From Lentisphaeria bacterium (GTDB lineage Bacteria > Verrucomicrobiota > Lentisphaeria > Victivallales > UBA1829), in the NCBI GenBank assembly GCA_017963105.1, contig JAGCTY010000018.1, forward strand, positions 1 through 61,657: 61,657 nt of DNA. The letters are read 5' to 3'. This document shows positions 7,928-16,639 of the stretch, in pieces. The notes below the pieces were generated by a model. The model was given only the letters and a program-made list of their open reading frames with translations. It had not been told where the DNA came from and did no database searches. The translations under genes were made by a program, and so were the position numbers. Every line of letters starts with the position of its first letter. The stretch's first letter is position 1.

Positions 7928-9157
7928 TCACTTCAGGATGGGCGACCAGTTGGACTGCCCGACCTTGCCCGAACCGGAAACGAGTTTGCGTTTCGCGCCG
8001 AGCCTGGTGTCGATCACGTAGATGGCGTTGTCCATGGTCAGGGTGACGTGCCGGCCGTCTGGCGCCCAGGACGGGTCTTCGCCACGGAACGTGTCGTTCC
8101 CGGCGACGCCGACTTTCTCCATGACGCCGGACTTTCCGTCGGCGCTGAGCTTCGCCACGCGGAGTTCATAATTCCGGTTGATCCTGGCGCAGTAGGCGAG
8201 TTTGTTGTCGACGGACCAGGACGGCGAAAGGCGTTCGCTGCCGACGAGCCCGGAGATCTCGACGGGCTTGCCGCCCGCGACGGGATCGATCACGCAGAGC
8301 ACTGGACGTCCGTTCTTCGCATCGGAGACGAAGCAGAGCTTTTTACCGTCCGGACTCCAGCACGGGCCCGATTCGAGCGCTTTGCCGCTGGTGAGCCTGA
8401 CGAGCTTGCTGTTGTCGCTCTCGGTGGGGCGCACATAAAGGTCGACCTGCTTGTTGCGTGTCAGGATCATTGCGAGCGTCTTGCCGTCGGGCGACAGGGA
8501 TCCGATGCCGTCGATGCCGCCGTCCCTGGTGAGCCGCCGGGGGCCGAGTTCCAGGTTGTGCTGCACGAGGTTCGTCAGGAAGCCTTCATAGTAGCTGTAG
8601 AGGACGCTTTTTCCGTCCGGGGCCCAGACGGGGTTGACGCAGAGGGTGTTGTGCTTCGTGAGCTGCGTGATGTTCGTGCCGTCGAAATCGCAGATGAAGA
8701 TTTCGCGGTTTTTGGACGAGGTCGCGACGGAGAACACGATCTTCGAGCGGCAGATGCCCTGGATGCCGAAGATCCTGTTCAGGACCGTGTCGACCGCCAT
8801 ATGCGCGGCGGAGTTGACGTCCTTGCTGTTCGAGACGTTGAACGGGTTGCACACCGGGACGCCTGCGCTGTTCGCGACCGTGACTGTGAAATTCTGCAGG
8901 GTGCCTTTCGCCGAGACATGGTAGGCGGCGCTGCCGGATTTCAGCACGGTGAACCAGCCGCAGTTCTGGAAATCGGAGAGGATCTTCGCGGACAGCGCCT
9001 GATCGGACAGGCCGCCGGTGAAAACGAGCGTCGGATTGGAGTTCTTCGCGTCCGCCGTGACCACGATGCTGCCGGAAGCGGCGCTCTGCGCGAAGACGGG
9101 AAGGGCGGCGGCGAGAAGGACCGCCGCCGTCAGAAGGAACAGGATTCTTTTCATCAT
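7928..9157 (-). CDS. tolB: TolB-like periplasmic beta-propeller protein
   Basis: A 409-residue protein with a Sec signal peptide (MMKRILFLLTAAVLLAAALPVFAQ). An N-terminal alpha/beta domain (residues about 28-140) is followed by WD40-like/PD40 blades with repeated (S/A)PDGK motifs: VWAPDGKSVLYS, LSPDGKTLAMI, CWSPDGKKLCFVS, SWAPDGRHVTLT. This is the TolB layout; TolB works with Pal and TolA to keep the outer membrane attached during division. No pal, tolA, tolQ or tolR gene is nearby, so the role rests on domain order. It follows the Sel1-repeat gene by 24 bases, and Tol clusters often carry a tetratricopeptide-like protein. Confidence 0.85.
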   Translation of the reverse strand: MMKRILFLLTAAVLLAAALPVFAQSAASGSIVVTADAKNSNPTLVFTGGLSDQALSAKILSDFQNCGWFTVLKSGSAAYHVSAKGTLQNFTVTVANSAGVPVCNPFNVSNSKDVNSAAHMAVDTVLNRIFGIQGICRSKIVFSVATSSKNREIFICDFDGTNITQLTKHNTLCVNPVWAPDGKSVLYSYYEGFLTNLVQHNLELGPRRLTRDGGIDGIGSLSPDGKTLAMILTRNKQVDLYVRPTESDNSKLVRLTSGKALESGPCWSPDGKKLCFVSDAKNGRPVLCVIDPVAGGKPVEISGLVGSERLSPSWSVDNKLAYCARINRNYELRVAKLSADGKSGVMEKVGVAGNDTFRGEDPSWAPDGRHVTLTMDNAIYVIDTRLGAKRKLVSGSGKVGQSNWSPILK

Positions 9158-9181
9158 GATGGGAGCTTCCTATCTCCTGCG

Positions 9182-11572
9182 TTAATCGGATTCATCTTCC
9201 GCGGAATCGGCTTTTTCCTGCGGTTTGTCGTCGGCCTTCTGTTCGATCGGGTTGGTGAACGGGCTGACGCCCGGTCTGGCGGCGCCGGACATGCCGGGGC
9301 CCATTCCGCCGGGCGCCGGGATTGTGCCCGGGACCGTACCGGGCCTCGTGCCGGGGATCGTGCCGGGGACCGTGCCGGGCCCCATTCCGGGAACCGTGCC
9401 CGGGATCGTGCCGGGAACCGTGCCGGGCCTCGTGCCGGGAACCGTGCCGGGGATTGTGCCGGGGATCGTGCCGGGGATTGTGCCGGGGATCGTGCCGGGA
9501 ACCGTGCCGGGCCTCGTGCCGGGAACCGTGCCCGGGATCGTGCCGGGGATGGCGGGTCCCATTCCGGGCCCCATCATACCGCCGCCCATGCCGGGGATCA
9601 TGCCGGGGATCCAGCCGCGCCGCGGGACGGTAGGCCGGATGACCGGGAATCTGGTCTGGTTGCGGTCGGAGGCGGTTTCCTCTGCGGGTTTGGTCGTGGT
9701 CGTGGCCGTCGTGCCGTCCTCGTTCTGGATGTATCTCGGGATGTAGTTCAGCAGGGATGCATACTTCGCGGCGAAATTCGCGTTGGGGGAAAACACGTCC
9801 GTGATGCCTTCCTTGCAGATGCGTTCGAGTTCGCGGACCGCGGGTTCATACCCGTTCGCGGCGGCCTCGTGGAGCATGACCAGGGCGGTTATTTCGTCCT
9901 TTTCGACCTTGAAATCGTCGTTGCCCTTCATGAAGACCTTGGAAAGGGCCATGGCGGCGAGGGGGCTGGTCTGGATGGAGCGGAACGCGGGGTCGAGGCT
10001 GGTGGGGTCATAGTCCTCGCCTTCGACTTTTTCGAGCTCCTCGAGGTATGCGTTGAAATAGCTCGGATACTTCAGCTTGTAGTCGTGCTGGACGAGCAGG
10101 TCTGTGTACTTCTGCGCGAGTTCGGGAACGGGATCCGGCACGCCGTAGCGCGCGCCGCCGCGGGTGTAGAGCTTGACCAGCAGGTCCATGGAAGTCACGT
10201 GTCCTTTGTCCGCGGCCTTGATCATGTAGTCGAGGGACTTCTTGAAATCGCGGCTTTTGTTCTCGGTGCCGCCGGAGCGGTAGCAGACGGAGAGCGTGTA
10301 GAGCCAGTCGGGGTCTTCGGGGTGCGGGTCAAGTTCGAGCGCCCAGATCATGCGGGCGTATTCGCGGCTGCCGGCCTCGCGGAAATAATCCTCGACGGCG
10401 AGGAAGTACCCGGCGTTGGACGCCATGTGGAGGCGTTCGAAATAGTCGGACTGCGCGCGCTTGTCGTACTGCTTCGCGCGCACCTTGCCGTCCTTGAATT
10501 CCTTTGCCTTCAGGTAAATATCCTCGGCGGACCAGCTCATCTGGACGTTGCTGCGGATCACGGTCCGCGCGCCGCGGAGGTCGTTTGCGAGGACGTTGAA
10601 CTTGAAGAGGTCGTAGGGATCGTTCTTCTTCTCGACGTAGCGGAGCATGCGTTTCGCCGCGGTCTCGCGCGTGTCGGCGGAAGCGAGCGCGAGGTCATAG
10701 TACGCGTAGCCTTTTTCCTCGTCGACGGGGATGAAGTTCTTTCCGAAGGTGTAGATGTCGCCGAGGTCGATGGCGGCTTTCAGGTCGCCGTACCGTACCG
10801 CGAGTTCGTAGATTTCGAGCGATTTCTGCACTTCCTTCGGGAAGATGTTGCCGGAGAAGGTGTTGCTGGCCAGGAAGTAGGCGGCCACGGGGTCGCCGGC
10901 GCGCGCCTTGCGCTCGAGGAATTTCGAGAAGTCGTTGACCTTGTTGGCCGCGCGGAGCATGGCGATGATTTCGGGGATGCGCTTTTCATTTTTCGTGAAG
11001 ACGTCGAAGAATTCGAACATCGCGGCGTCGGGGTTGGCCTTGAGCCCGATGGAATCGATGCCTTTCATGAAAATGCGGGCGAGGGCGAGGCGTGCCTTTT
11101 CGTTCTGGACGGAAGCGAAAAGGTAGTAGCGGAACGCCAGGTCGAGGTTGGGCTGGACGCCCTTGCCGTTTTCGTAGCATTCGCCGATGAGGGAATGCAC
11201 CTCGAAATACTGTTCGGCGGAGAAATTCCTGGACGGCTGGAGCTTGGCGAGTTCGAGCAGATACTCGAACGCGGTCTTCTGTCCGGAACGGAGCGAACCC
11301 ATCCCGGAGAGACGGGAGACGGCGAATTCGTAGCGCGCGGATACGCTGCCGAGCTCGGCGGCGCGGTTGAGGTAGCGCTGGGCGGCGCGGTCGTTTTCAT
11401 CCTTGCGGGAGTAGAGCTGGCCGCTCTGGGCGAGCTCGTAGAGACGGAACGCGGCGTCGGCGTTGCCCCTGGCTTCCTGGGCGATGAGGGCGGCGTGCTC
11501 GGGACGCTGGGCGAAGAGCGCGGGCGCAAGCAGCGCTGCGCAGCAGATGGCGGCAATAGTCTTCTTGTTCAT
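9182..11572 (-). CDS. Exported Sel1-repeat protein with Pro-Gly-Thr repeat tail
   Basis: A 796-residue protein with a signal peptide ([22 protein letters not shown]). Residues about 30-620 are helical-pair Sel1/TPR-like repeats ([77 protein letters not shown]), which usually scaffold protein complexes. From about residue 652 to 745 the chain becomes a low-complexity run of PGT-x units ([16 protein letters not shown]), then an acidic tail. The Pro-Gly tail is unlike any enzyme domain and may be a flexible or collagen-like spacer. It lies directly before tolB in the same direction, so an envelope role is likely. The exact function is unknown. Confidence 0.8.
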   Translation of the reverse strand: MNKKTIAAICCAALLAPALFAQRPEHAALIAQEARGNADAAFRLYELAQSGQLYSRKDENDRAAQRYLNRAAELGSVSARYEFAVSRLSGMGSLRSGQKTAFEYLLELAKLQPSRNFSAEQYFEVHSLIGECYENGKGVQPNLDLAFRYYLFASVQNEKARLALARIFMKGIDSIGLKANPDAAMFEFFDVFTKNEKRIPEIIAMLRAANKVNDFSKFLERKARAGDPVAAYFLASNTFSGNIFPKEVQKSLEIYELAVRYGDLKAAIDLGDIYTFGKNFIPVDEEKGYAYYDLALASADTRETAAKRMLRYVEKKNDPYDLFKFNVLANDLRGARTVIRSNVQMSWSAEDIYLKAKEFKDGKVRAKQYDKRAQSDYFERLHMASNAGYFLAVEDYFREAGSREYARMIWALELDPHPEDPDWLYTLSVCYRSGGTENKSRDFKKSLDYMIKAADKGHVTSMDLLVKLYTRGGARYGVPDPVPELAQKYTDLLVQHDYKLKYPSYFNAYLEELEKVEGEDYDPTSLDPAFRSIQTSPLAAMALSKVFMKGNDDFKVEKDEITALVMLHEAAANGYEPAVRELERICKEGITDVFSPNANFAAKYASLLNYIPRYIQNEDGTTATTTTKPAEETASDRNQTRFPVIRPTVPRRGWIPGMIPGMGGGMMGPGMGPAIPGTIPGTVPGTRPGTVPGTIPGTIPGTIPGTIPGTVPGTRPGTVPGTIPGTVPGMGPGTVPGTIPGTRPGTVPGTIPAPGGMGPGMSGAARPGVSPFTNPIEQKADDKPQEKADSAEDESD
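9310..9610. repeat. 12-base minisatellite coding for PGT-x units
   Basis: About 25 near-identical 12-base units of the form CCGGG(A/C)ACCGTG lie in tandem inside the Sel1-repeat gene. Because the unit is nearly self-complementary in reading frame, the opposite strand also reads VPGTVPG; only the minus-strand reading belongs to a gene with a signal peptide and neighbours. Unit number is likely to vary by slippage without loss of frame. Confidence 0.75.
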
Positions 11573-11589
11573 GGTCGCACCTCGCGAAG

Positions 11590-12351
11590 TTATGCGTTTA
11601 CTTGGAGACCTTTGGATTTGAGGTAGGCTTTGAGCTCACCGATGTCGATCATGTGGAAATGAAAGACGGAGGCGGCGAGGAGAATGGAGGCGCCCGCCTC
11701 GGCTGCCTCGAGGAAATGCTCCATCGTCCCGGCTCCGCCGGAGGCCACGATGGCGGCCCGGCAGTTTTGGGCGAGGGTGCGGATGAGCGGGAGATCGTAG
11801 CCGGTGCGCGCGCCGTCCCCGGCCTTGCTGGTCGGGAGGATGACGTCGACACCGGTGTCGTCGACGAACTTGGCGAATTCAAGCGCGTCGGTTCCGGTGG
11901 CGGTGCGTCCGCCGTTGATGTAGACTTCGTAGCCGGACGGCATGGACTTGTTCGCGTCGACGTCGATGGCGGCGGTGATGCGGTCCGCGCCGAATTCCCT
12001 GACCAGGCTGGCGAGGAGCTTGCGGTTCCTGTAGGCCGCGGAGCTGATCGAGATGCGGTCCGCGCCGGCGGAAAGCACGGCTTCCGCGCTCTTCTCGTCG
12101 CTGATGCCGCCGCCCACGGTGAACGGGACGGTCGCGGCGGCGGCGACGGATTTGACGACGTCGAGGAGCGTGCCGCGGTTTTCGACCGTGGCGTTGATGT
12201 CGAGGAGGGCGAGCTGGTCGGCTCCGGCGGCGCAGTAGGCCTCCGCACAGGCGATGGGGTCGCCGGCGTCGGCGATATCGATGAAATGAACGCCCTTGAC
12301 GACGCGTCCGTTCTGCATGTCCAGACAAGGCATGATTTGAACTTTGTTCAT
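11590..12351 (-). CDS. hisF: HisF-type imidazole glycerol phosphate synthase subunit
   Basis: A 253-residue TIM-barrel protein, exactly the usual HisF length. It starts [20 protein letters not shown], so catalytic Asp11 is present, and Asp130 is kept in ITAAID. Phosphate-binding glycines appear in TVGGGISD and VASGGAGTM. HisF with the glutaminase HisH makes imidazole glycerol phosphate and AICAR in histidine synthesis. Odd point: the usual LLTSxDxDGT stretch reads [12 protein letters not shown] here, so the third conserved acidic position (Asp176 in well-studied HisF) is not kept. No hisH, hisA or other his gene is nearby. It could be an ordinary HisF outside an operon or a relative serving another amidation pathway. 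It leads a unit with envelope genes. Confidence 0.8.
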   Translation of the reverse strand: MNKVQIMPCLDMQNGRVVKGVHFIDIADAGDPIACAEAYCAAGADQLALLDINATVENRGTLLDVVKSVAAAATVPFTVGGGISDEKSAEAVLSAGADRISISSAAYRNRKLLASLVREFGADRITAAIDVDANKSMPSGYEVYINGGRTATGTDALEFAKFVDDTGVDVILPTSKAGDGARTGYDLPLIRTLAQNCRAAIVASGGAGTMEHFLEAAEAGASILLAASVFHFHMIDIGELKAYLKSKGLQVNA

Positions 12352-12396
12352 GGGAACTCCTGAAGAAAAAGTTGCGGTTGATTTATTTTCTACTAT

Positions 12397-12424
12397 ATAA
12401 TAAACCGGAATGAGGTTAATTCAA
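12397..12424 (-). promoter_or_regulatory. hisF: Predicted promoter of the hisF unit
   Basis: Minus strand TTGAAT (12424-12419), 16-base spacer, TATTAT (12402-12397), about 45 bases before the hisF start. A 22-base perfect palindrome (CG, eight T, CG, eight A, CG) lies just upstream at 12445-12466, between this promoter and the ftsI terminator. Confidence 0.5.
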
Positions 12425-12504
12425 GCGGAAAAGACCAAAAACGGCGTTTTTTTTCGAAAAAAAACGGGGTCGTTTCAGAAAATAAAGCGTTTTGAAGAAG
12501 AAAT

Positions 12505-12538
12505 ACCCGCAAAAACGGGAGAAAGCATTTTTGCGGGT
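12505..12538 (-). terminator. Rho-independent-type terminator after ftsI
   Basis: An 11-base perfect stem, ACCCGCAAAAA (minus strand) pairing with TTTTTGCGGGT, with a 12-base loop, lies 37 bases past the ftsI stop. The following tract is only moderately T-rich (ATTTCTTCTTC). It marks the end of the mraZ-rsmH-ftsL-ftsI unit as seen here. Confidence 0.65.
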
Positions 12539-12574
12539 ACAAGGAGAAAAGGTCTGTGTCGGATGTGCGCCGGG

Positions 12575-14581
12575 TCAGCGCCGTATCGTGGAGGATTTCG
12601 AGGTGGCGGAGGCCGGTCGGCTGGCCACGGTCGTTCCGGCCTTTTTCGCATTTTCCTTCGCCTGCTGCGCCTTGAGCTGACGGTCGCGCTCCTCGCGTCT
12701 GGCCTGGACAAGCGCATCCTCGCGGACTTTGCGTTCGTGCAGGGCCTTCTGCGCGGCGGAACGTTCCGCGAGCCATTCCTCTCTGGTGAGCTGAGGCTGG
12801 ATGTACATGTACTTGAGCGAGCGTTCGGCGATGGCTTTGAACGTGGGTCCGGAGGCGGACCCGCCGTAACGGCTGCCGACCGTGGGATCGTCGCAGGTGA
12901 CGAGCAGGACGAACTTCGGATCCTCGGCGGGGACGAACCCGACGAACGAGGCGTAATAGCGGTTGGAGTATGCGCCGTTGATGACCTTCTGCGCGGTGCC
13001 GGTCTTGCCCGCCACGTGGAAGCCCTCGATCGCGGCCTCCGTGCAGGTTCCGCCGGCCTCGGTCACGCCGATCATCATGTCGGTGATCATCTTTCTCGTG
13101 GTCGGGTTCGTGAAGATGCTCTTCTTTTCCCGGATCACGGGCATGACGCGCACGTCGTCGCCGCGTTCGATGCGGTCGACGATGCGGAGGTTGATCTTGT
13201 AGCCGCCGTTCGCGATCATGCAGTAGGCGCGTGCGAGCTGGAGCGGGGAGACCGCGATGCCCTGTCCGATGCAGAAGCGCGAGACGGAGAGGGAGTCCCA
13301 TTTTTCGAGGGGGCGGAAGATGCCGGAGGTTTCGGGCTTGAGCTGGATGCCGGTCTTCTCGCCGAATCCGAAGGAACGCAGGGCTGTGTCGAGGTTTTTT
13401 GCGCCCATCATGACCGAGATCTTCGCTGTGCCGATGTTGCTGGACTGCTTGATGACTTCGGTCACGGGCACCTTGCCGACGTTGTGCGTATCGTGCAGGA
13501 GACGGCCCGCGTATTTCCATACGCCCTGTTCGCAGTCGATGATCGAGCCCGGGGTCACGAAGCCCCTGTCGAGCGCGTAGGAGACCACGAACGGCTTCAT
13601 GATGGAGCCGGGCTCCAGCGCGAGCTCGGACAAGCGGTTCGTGGAGGATTCCTGGGTCATGGTGGCACGGTCGTTCGGATTGAACGTGGGACGCTGCGCG
13701 GCGGCGAGGATGTCGCCGGTGTTCGGGTCGACGAGGAGCGCCCAGGCGGCATGCGGCTTCACGCGTTCGCACATGAGGTCGAGCTCCTCCTCGACGATGG
13801 CCTGGAGCGGCTCGCGGATGGTGAGGTAGATGTCGTAGCCGTCGAGCGTGGGCTCGCTCTTGCTGTTCACATAGGTCACGGAGCGTCCGTTTCTGGCACG
13901 CTCGTAGACCATGGAGCCGGAGGTGGCTTTCATGGCGTCGTTGAGGGAGCGTTCGATGCCCTGGATCGGGACGAAGCTGTCCTTGTCGTAGGAGACGTTC
14001 GTGAGGCCGAGGATGTTTGCCAGCATCGTGTTTTTCGGGTAGTTCCTGCGGTAGGAGCTGGTGAAGGCGACGCCGTGGAAGGAAAGCTCCTTCACTTTTT
14101 CCCTGAGCTTCTTTGCGTCCTCGTATTTGACGCCGGTGGCGATCACGGCGTAATGGCAGTCGCGTTCGACCTTTTCTCCGTTCGCATCCGTGGCCGTGAA
14201 CGTGCGGCGGGTGAGACGGCGGAAGACCTCGTCGGCGTTGACGTTTTCACAGTTTTTTTCGAAGAAATCCGCGATCATGCGGCACTCCGTCTCGGTCTTG
14301 TCCTTGTCTTCCTTGTTCAGGATAAAGATGTTCGCCGGGTCGCCGATGACGTCCATCGTGGGGACGTTCCCGACGAGGAGTGAACCGCCGAAGTCATAGA
14401 TTTCCCCGCGGGTGCCGTGCGTCTCGATCCGGGTCGTATAGGTGTTCCGGGCTTTTTCGTAGAGTTCGCCGTGGCGTGTGATCTGGACGGAATAGAGTAC
14501 GCGTGCGACGTAGCCGAACCCGCCGATGAGCAGGATGTACACGAGAGCCATGCGGATGGCCATGGAGCGGAACAGTGTCAT
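12575..14581 (-). CDS. ftsI: Division-specific penicillin-binding protein (PBP3/FtsI class)
   Basis: A 668-residue class B penicillin-binding protein. An N-terminal membrane anchor (about residues 8-30) is followed by the dimerisation domain (RGEIYDFGGSLLV, where RGxIxDRxG is usual) and the transpeptidase domain. The three active-site motifs are present: S326-x-x-K329 (EPGSIMKP), S380-S-N382 (KQSSNIGTA) and K526-T-G (AGKTGTAQ). It cross-links septal peptidoglycan. The C-terminus carries about 80 extra residues, a basic, Ala/Arg/Lys-rich likely coiled coil (ALHERKVREDALVQARREER). An AAAGGA ribosome-binding site precedes the chosen ATG by about 8 bases. Its place after an ftsL-like gene in the mra cluster supports FtsI over PBP2. 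The cluster stops here; murE and later dcw genes do not follow. Confidence 0.92.
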   Translation of the reverse strand: MTLFRSMAIRMALVYILLIGGFGYVARVLYSVQITRHGELYEKARNTYTTRIETHGTRGEIYDFGGSLLVGNVPTMDVIGDPANIFILNKEDKDKTETECRMIADFFEKNCENVNADEVFRRLTRRTFTATDANGEKVERDCHYAVIATGVKYEDAKKLREKVKELSFHGVAFTSSYRRNYPKNTMLANILGLTNVSYDKDSFVPIQGIERSLNDAMKATSGSMVYERARNGRSVTYVNSKSEPTLDGYDIYLTIREPLQAIVEEELDLMCERVKPHAAWALLVDPNTGDILAAAQRPTFNPNDRATMTQESSTNRLSELALEPGSIMKPFVVSYALDRGFVTPGSIIDCEQGVWKYAGRLLHDTHNVGKVPVTEVIKQSSNIGTAKISVMMGAKNLDTALRSFGFGEKTGIQLKPETSGIFRPLEKWDSLSVSRFCIGQGIAVSPLQLARAYCMIANGGYKINLRIVDRIERGDDVRVMPVIREKKSIFTNPTTRKMITDMMIGVTEAGGTCTEAAIEGFHVAGKTGTAQKVINGAYSNRYYASFVGFVPAEDPKFVLLVTCDDPTVGSRYGGSASGPTFKAIAERSLKYMYIQPQLTREEWLAERSAAQKALHERKVREDALVQARREERDRQLKAQQAKENAKKAGTTVASRPASATSKSSTIRR

Positions 14582-14617
14582 GTCATACGTCCTTTCTGAG
14601 CGGGGTTCGGGTTCAGG

Positions 14618-15058
14618 TCAGCGGATGCCTCCGGAGGTCTGCTGCGCGCCGGCGGAGGTGTCCGCGACACGCGTGTCGCCGCCGTACTGGGACGGCGCGG
14701 CGACCTGGCCTTCGAAACGTTTCATGTAGCGCACCTGGCTCGGATTGACGGCGCGGAGCGCGAGGTTGTACTGGCGGATTTTCGCGTTGATGTTGTCCCA
14801 GGAACGGAGCGTCTCGCGCTGCGCGACGAGCGTCTGGATCTCGGTGCGCTTCTCGCGGATCTCCTCCTGAATGCGGCTTTTCTCGCGGGCGAGCTGTTCG
14901 GTTTTGTCGTTGAGGTGCACCCGGGCGATGAATGCGGCTGCGATGACGATCATCATCATCACCATTTTGATGAGCAGCCCTGCGACCCAGGGCGTTTTCG
15001 TGCGCCCGGTCTCGACGCCGGGGGCCGACGGATTTGTCTTTTTTGTGAATTGGTTCAT
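14618..15058 (-). CDS. ftsL: FtsL-like division protein
   Basis: A 146-residue bitopic membrane protein: short cytoplasmic N-terminus, one membrane segment (GLLIKMVMMMIVIAAAFIA, about residues 27-45), then a coiled-coil-like helix (EQLAREKSRIQEEIREKRTEIQTLVAQRETLRSW) and a low-complexity tail. This is the FtsL/DivIC layout, and the position between rsmH and ftsI is where ftsL normally lies. I chose the ATG at 15058; an earlier in-frame ATG at 15115 would overlap rsmH by 32 bases and adds polar residues only. FtsL joins FtsB and FtsQ to activate FtsWI. FtsL is too divergent to identify by sequence alone, so the call rests on topology and location. Confidence 0.75.
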   Translation of the reverse strand: MNQFTKKTNPSAPGVETGRTKTPWVAGLLIKMVMMMIVIAAAFIARVHLNDKTEQLAREKSRIQEEIREKRTEIQTLVAQRETLRSWDNINAKIRQYNLALRAVNPSQVRYMKRFEGQVAAPSQYGGDTRVADTSAGAQQTSGGIR

Positions 15059-15083
15059 GGTGTTCCGCTCTCTCGTGTTATGG

Positions 15084-16070
15084 TTAAAGTTTTTCGGCAG
15101 CGCGTAGTTTTGCACAGGCGGCCCTCGGGTTGGCGGCGAGCTCGCGTTCGTCGGCCTCGACGGGCTTTTTTGTCAGGGGTTTCAGGACGGCCCGCCAGGA
15201 GCAGATGCAGACCGGCGTGCCGGGCGGGCATTTGCAGTTCATGGCCATTTCCCGGATGAAGTTCTTGACGATGCGGTCCTCAAGCGAATGGAAGCTGATG
15301 ACCGCCATGCGGCCGCCGGGGGCCAGAAGATCGACGGCCGCCTGAAGGCCGTTGCGGAGTTCGTCGAGTTCTCCGTTGACGGCGATCCTGAGGGCCTGGA
15401 ACGCGAGTGTGGGAGCGGGCGGACCTTTGCGCCCGGCCCTGCGGCGGAATCCGCCGAGGACGTCGTCGCAGACGCCGGCCAGGTCCCCGCAGGTGAGGAA
15501 CGGTTTGGTTTCGCGGAGTTCGACGATGCGTCGGGCGAGGCGGCGCGCCTCCCTGATTTCGCCGTAGTCGCGGAATATGACAGCGAGATCCTCTTCCGAT
15601 TGCGTGTTGACGATGTCCGCGGCGGTGCGTCCGCGGGATCGGTCCATCCGCATGTCAAGCGGGGCTTCGGCGAACCGGAACGAGAAACCGCGTTCCGCGT
15701 CGTCGATCTGCCGCGAAGACACGCCGATGTCAAGGAGTATGGTGTCGACTTTGTCCCAGCCGAGCGATGCGGCTCGGTCGGCCATGCGGGAATAGTCGGA
15801 GTGCATGAGGTGGACGCGGTCCGCGGCGAAAGCGAGGCGAACGCGCGCCGCCGCCAGGGCCTCCTCGTCGCGGTCGAGGCCGAGCAGTTCCGCTTCCGGC
15901 TTGCGTTCCAGGAGCAGCGAGCTGTGCCCGCCGTAACCCACGGTGCCGTCGATGATGCGGCGGACGGTGCGGGATTCGGGCGCGAGGAACGAGCAGACGG
16001 CCTCCGGGAGCACGGGGATGTGCCGCGCGGCTTCGGGCTGTTTCTCCTGTATGTTCAAGGTCTGCGTCAT
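15084..16070 (-). CDS. rsmH: 16S rRNA (cytosine-1402-N4)-methyltransferase
   Basis: A 328-residue Rossmann-fold methyltransferase (MraW). Hallmarks are HIPVLPEAV at the start, the SAM-binding DGTVGYGGHSSLLL, LLDIGVSSRQIDDAERGFSFR, PLDMRMD, and the late APGGRMAVISFHSLEDRIVKNF. It methylates N4 of C1402 in 16S rRNA, the same nucleotide acted on by RsmI (5274-6026). An AAGGAG ribosome-binding site sits 8 bases before the ATG. It is second in the mraZ cluster. Confidence 0.96.
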   Translation of the reverse strand: MTQTLNIQEKQPEAARHIPVLPEAVCSFLAPESRTVRRIIDGTVGYGGHSSLLLERKPEAELLGLDRDEEALAAARVRLAFAADRVHLMHSDYSRMADRAASLGWDKVDTILLDIGVSSRQIDDAERGFSFRFAEAPLDMRMDRSRGRTAADIVNTQSEEDLAVIFRDYGEIREARRLARRIVELRETKPFLTCGDLAGVCDDVLGGFRRRAGRKGPPAPTLAFQALRIAVNGELDELRNGLQAAVDLLAPGGRMAVISFHSLEDRIVKNFIREMAMNCKCPPGTPVCICSWRAVLKPLTKKPVEADERELAANPRAACAKLRAAEKL

Positions 16071-16082
16071 GCCGCGTTCTCC

Positions 16083-16544
16083 TTAATCCAGCACGTCCAG
16101 GAAGCTGTCGCCGGCTTCGTTTTGGGCCTCGAGTTCGGCGCGCCAGCGGGCTCCGTCCATGATCTGGCCGAAGTCGCTGGAAGCGATGAACGCGACGTTG
16201 TCTTTGATCTTGGCGTATTCCATCAGATCTTTCGGGATCTGGATGCGTCCCTGCTTGTCGCACTGGAGCTTGTGCGTCATGGCGCCCAGCATACGCAGTT
16301 TTCTGAGGTCGGCGGCATTCGACGTGGAAAGCTTTTTCAACTTGGCGCCGATGCGCTCGTTGTAGATTTCTTCCGTGTAAAGCTGGAGCGTCTGGTCGCG
16401 TCCGGGGATGAGCACGAAACAACCTGTCGGCGACTGGCTGCGCCAATCCGACGGCACTGCGACGCGGTGCTGACTGTCGAGCTTGTACTCGCAGTGTCCG
16501 CTCAGAATGCAGAAATTTGAGGTTGAATTCGTGTCGTTTGCCAT
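16083..16544 (-). CDS. mraZ: Transcriptional regulator MraZ
   Basis: A 153-residue protein with two SpoVT/AbrB-like DNA-binding halves: the first around GHCEYKLDSQHRVAVPSDW, the second around THKLQCDKQGRIQIPKDL, matching the duplicated MraZ layout with its (D/K)xxxR(V/I)xxP motifs. MraZ binds G-rich repeats before its own gene and controls the division cluster. I chose the ATG at 16544; a GTG 17 codons upstream at 16595 would start only a few bases after the predicted transcription start and lies inside the operator repeats. The gene leads mraZ-rsmH-ftsL-ftsI. Confidence 0.93.
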   Translation of the reverse strand: MANDTNSTSNFCILSGHCEYKLDSQHRVAVPSDWRSQSPTGCFVLIPGRDQTLQLYTEEIYNERIGAKLKKLSTSNAADLRKLRMLGAMTHKLQCDKQGRIQIPKDLMEYAKIKDNVAFIASSDFGQIMDGARWRAELEAQNEAGDSFLDVLD

Positions 16545-16561
16545 GGCTGTTTTTCGTGATT

Positions 16562-16617
16562 CCCGGAGGCTTCCCTGTGAAACCCCTATTTTCACCTTTC
16601 TCCCCCTAATTTACCCT
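16562..16617 (-). promoter_or_regulatory. mraZ: Predicted MraZ operator: G-rich boxes at 10-11 base spacing
   Basis: Reading the minus strand, AGGG/AGGT boxes begin at 16617, 16607, 16597, 16587 and 16576, and a CGGG at 16565: steps of 10, 10, 10, 11 and 11 bases. Known MraZ sites are direct TGGG-type repeats with about 10-base periodicity between promoter and mraZ, so this is probably the autoregulatory operator. The first two boxes flank the -10 element at 16608-16613. Confidence 0.6.
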
Positions 16618-16635
16618 GTCCCCGCCTTTTTTCAA
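16608..16635 (-). promoter_or_regulatory. mraZ: Predicted promoter of the mraZ cluster
   Basis: Minus strand TTGAAA (16635-16630), 16-base spacer, TAAATT (16613-16608), overlapping the MraZ boxes. Just upstream, at about 16646-16680, three A-tracts of seven or eight bases separated by TCG or similar recur every 11 bases. That arrangement bends DNA and can act as an UP element. Confidence 0.55.
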
Positions 16636-16639
16636 GCCA

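Noticed and set aside
9225..9746. Plus-strand frame with VPGTVPG repeats
   Set aside because: The 12-base unit reads as PGT-x on both strands. Only the minus strand has a signal peptide, Sel1 repeats and an operon context.
5274..11572. Similar acidic SAED-type tails on RsmI, the Sel1 protein and one secretin
   Set aside because: The matches are very short and acidic tails are common; no evidence beyond composition.
7817..11626. A 1,269-residue plus-strand open frame
   Set aside because: It is antisense to folC start, tolB and the Sel1 gene, all of which have recognisable domains and signal peptides. GC-rich genes leave long open shadows on the other strand; its translation is Gly/Val/Glu/Asp-biased without motifs.
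11590..12351. Suspicion that HisF lacks a main catalytic aspartate
   Set aside because: Counting residues shows Asp11 and Asp130 are both present; only the later TSxDxDGT motif is changed.
16083..16595. GTG start for mraZ giving 17 extra residues
   Set aside because: It falls inside the operator boxes within a few bases of the predicted transcript start, and the extra residues have no counterpart in MraZ.
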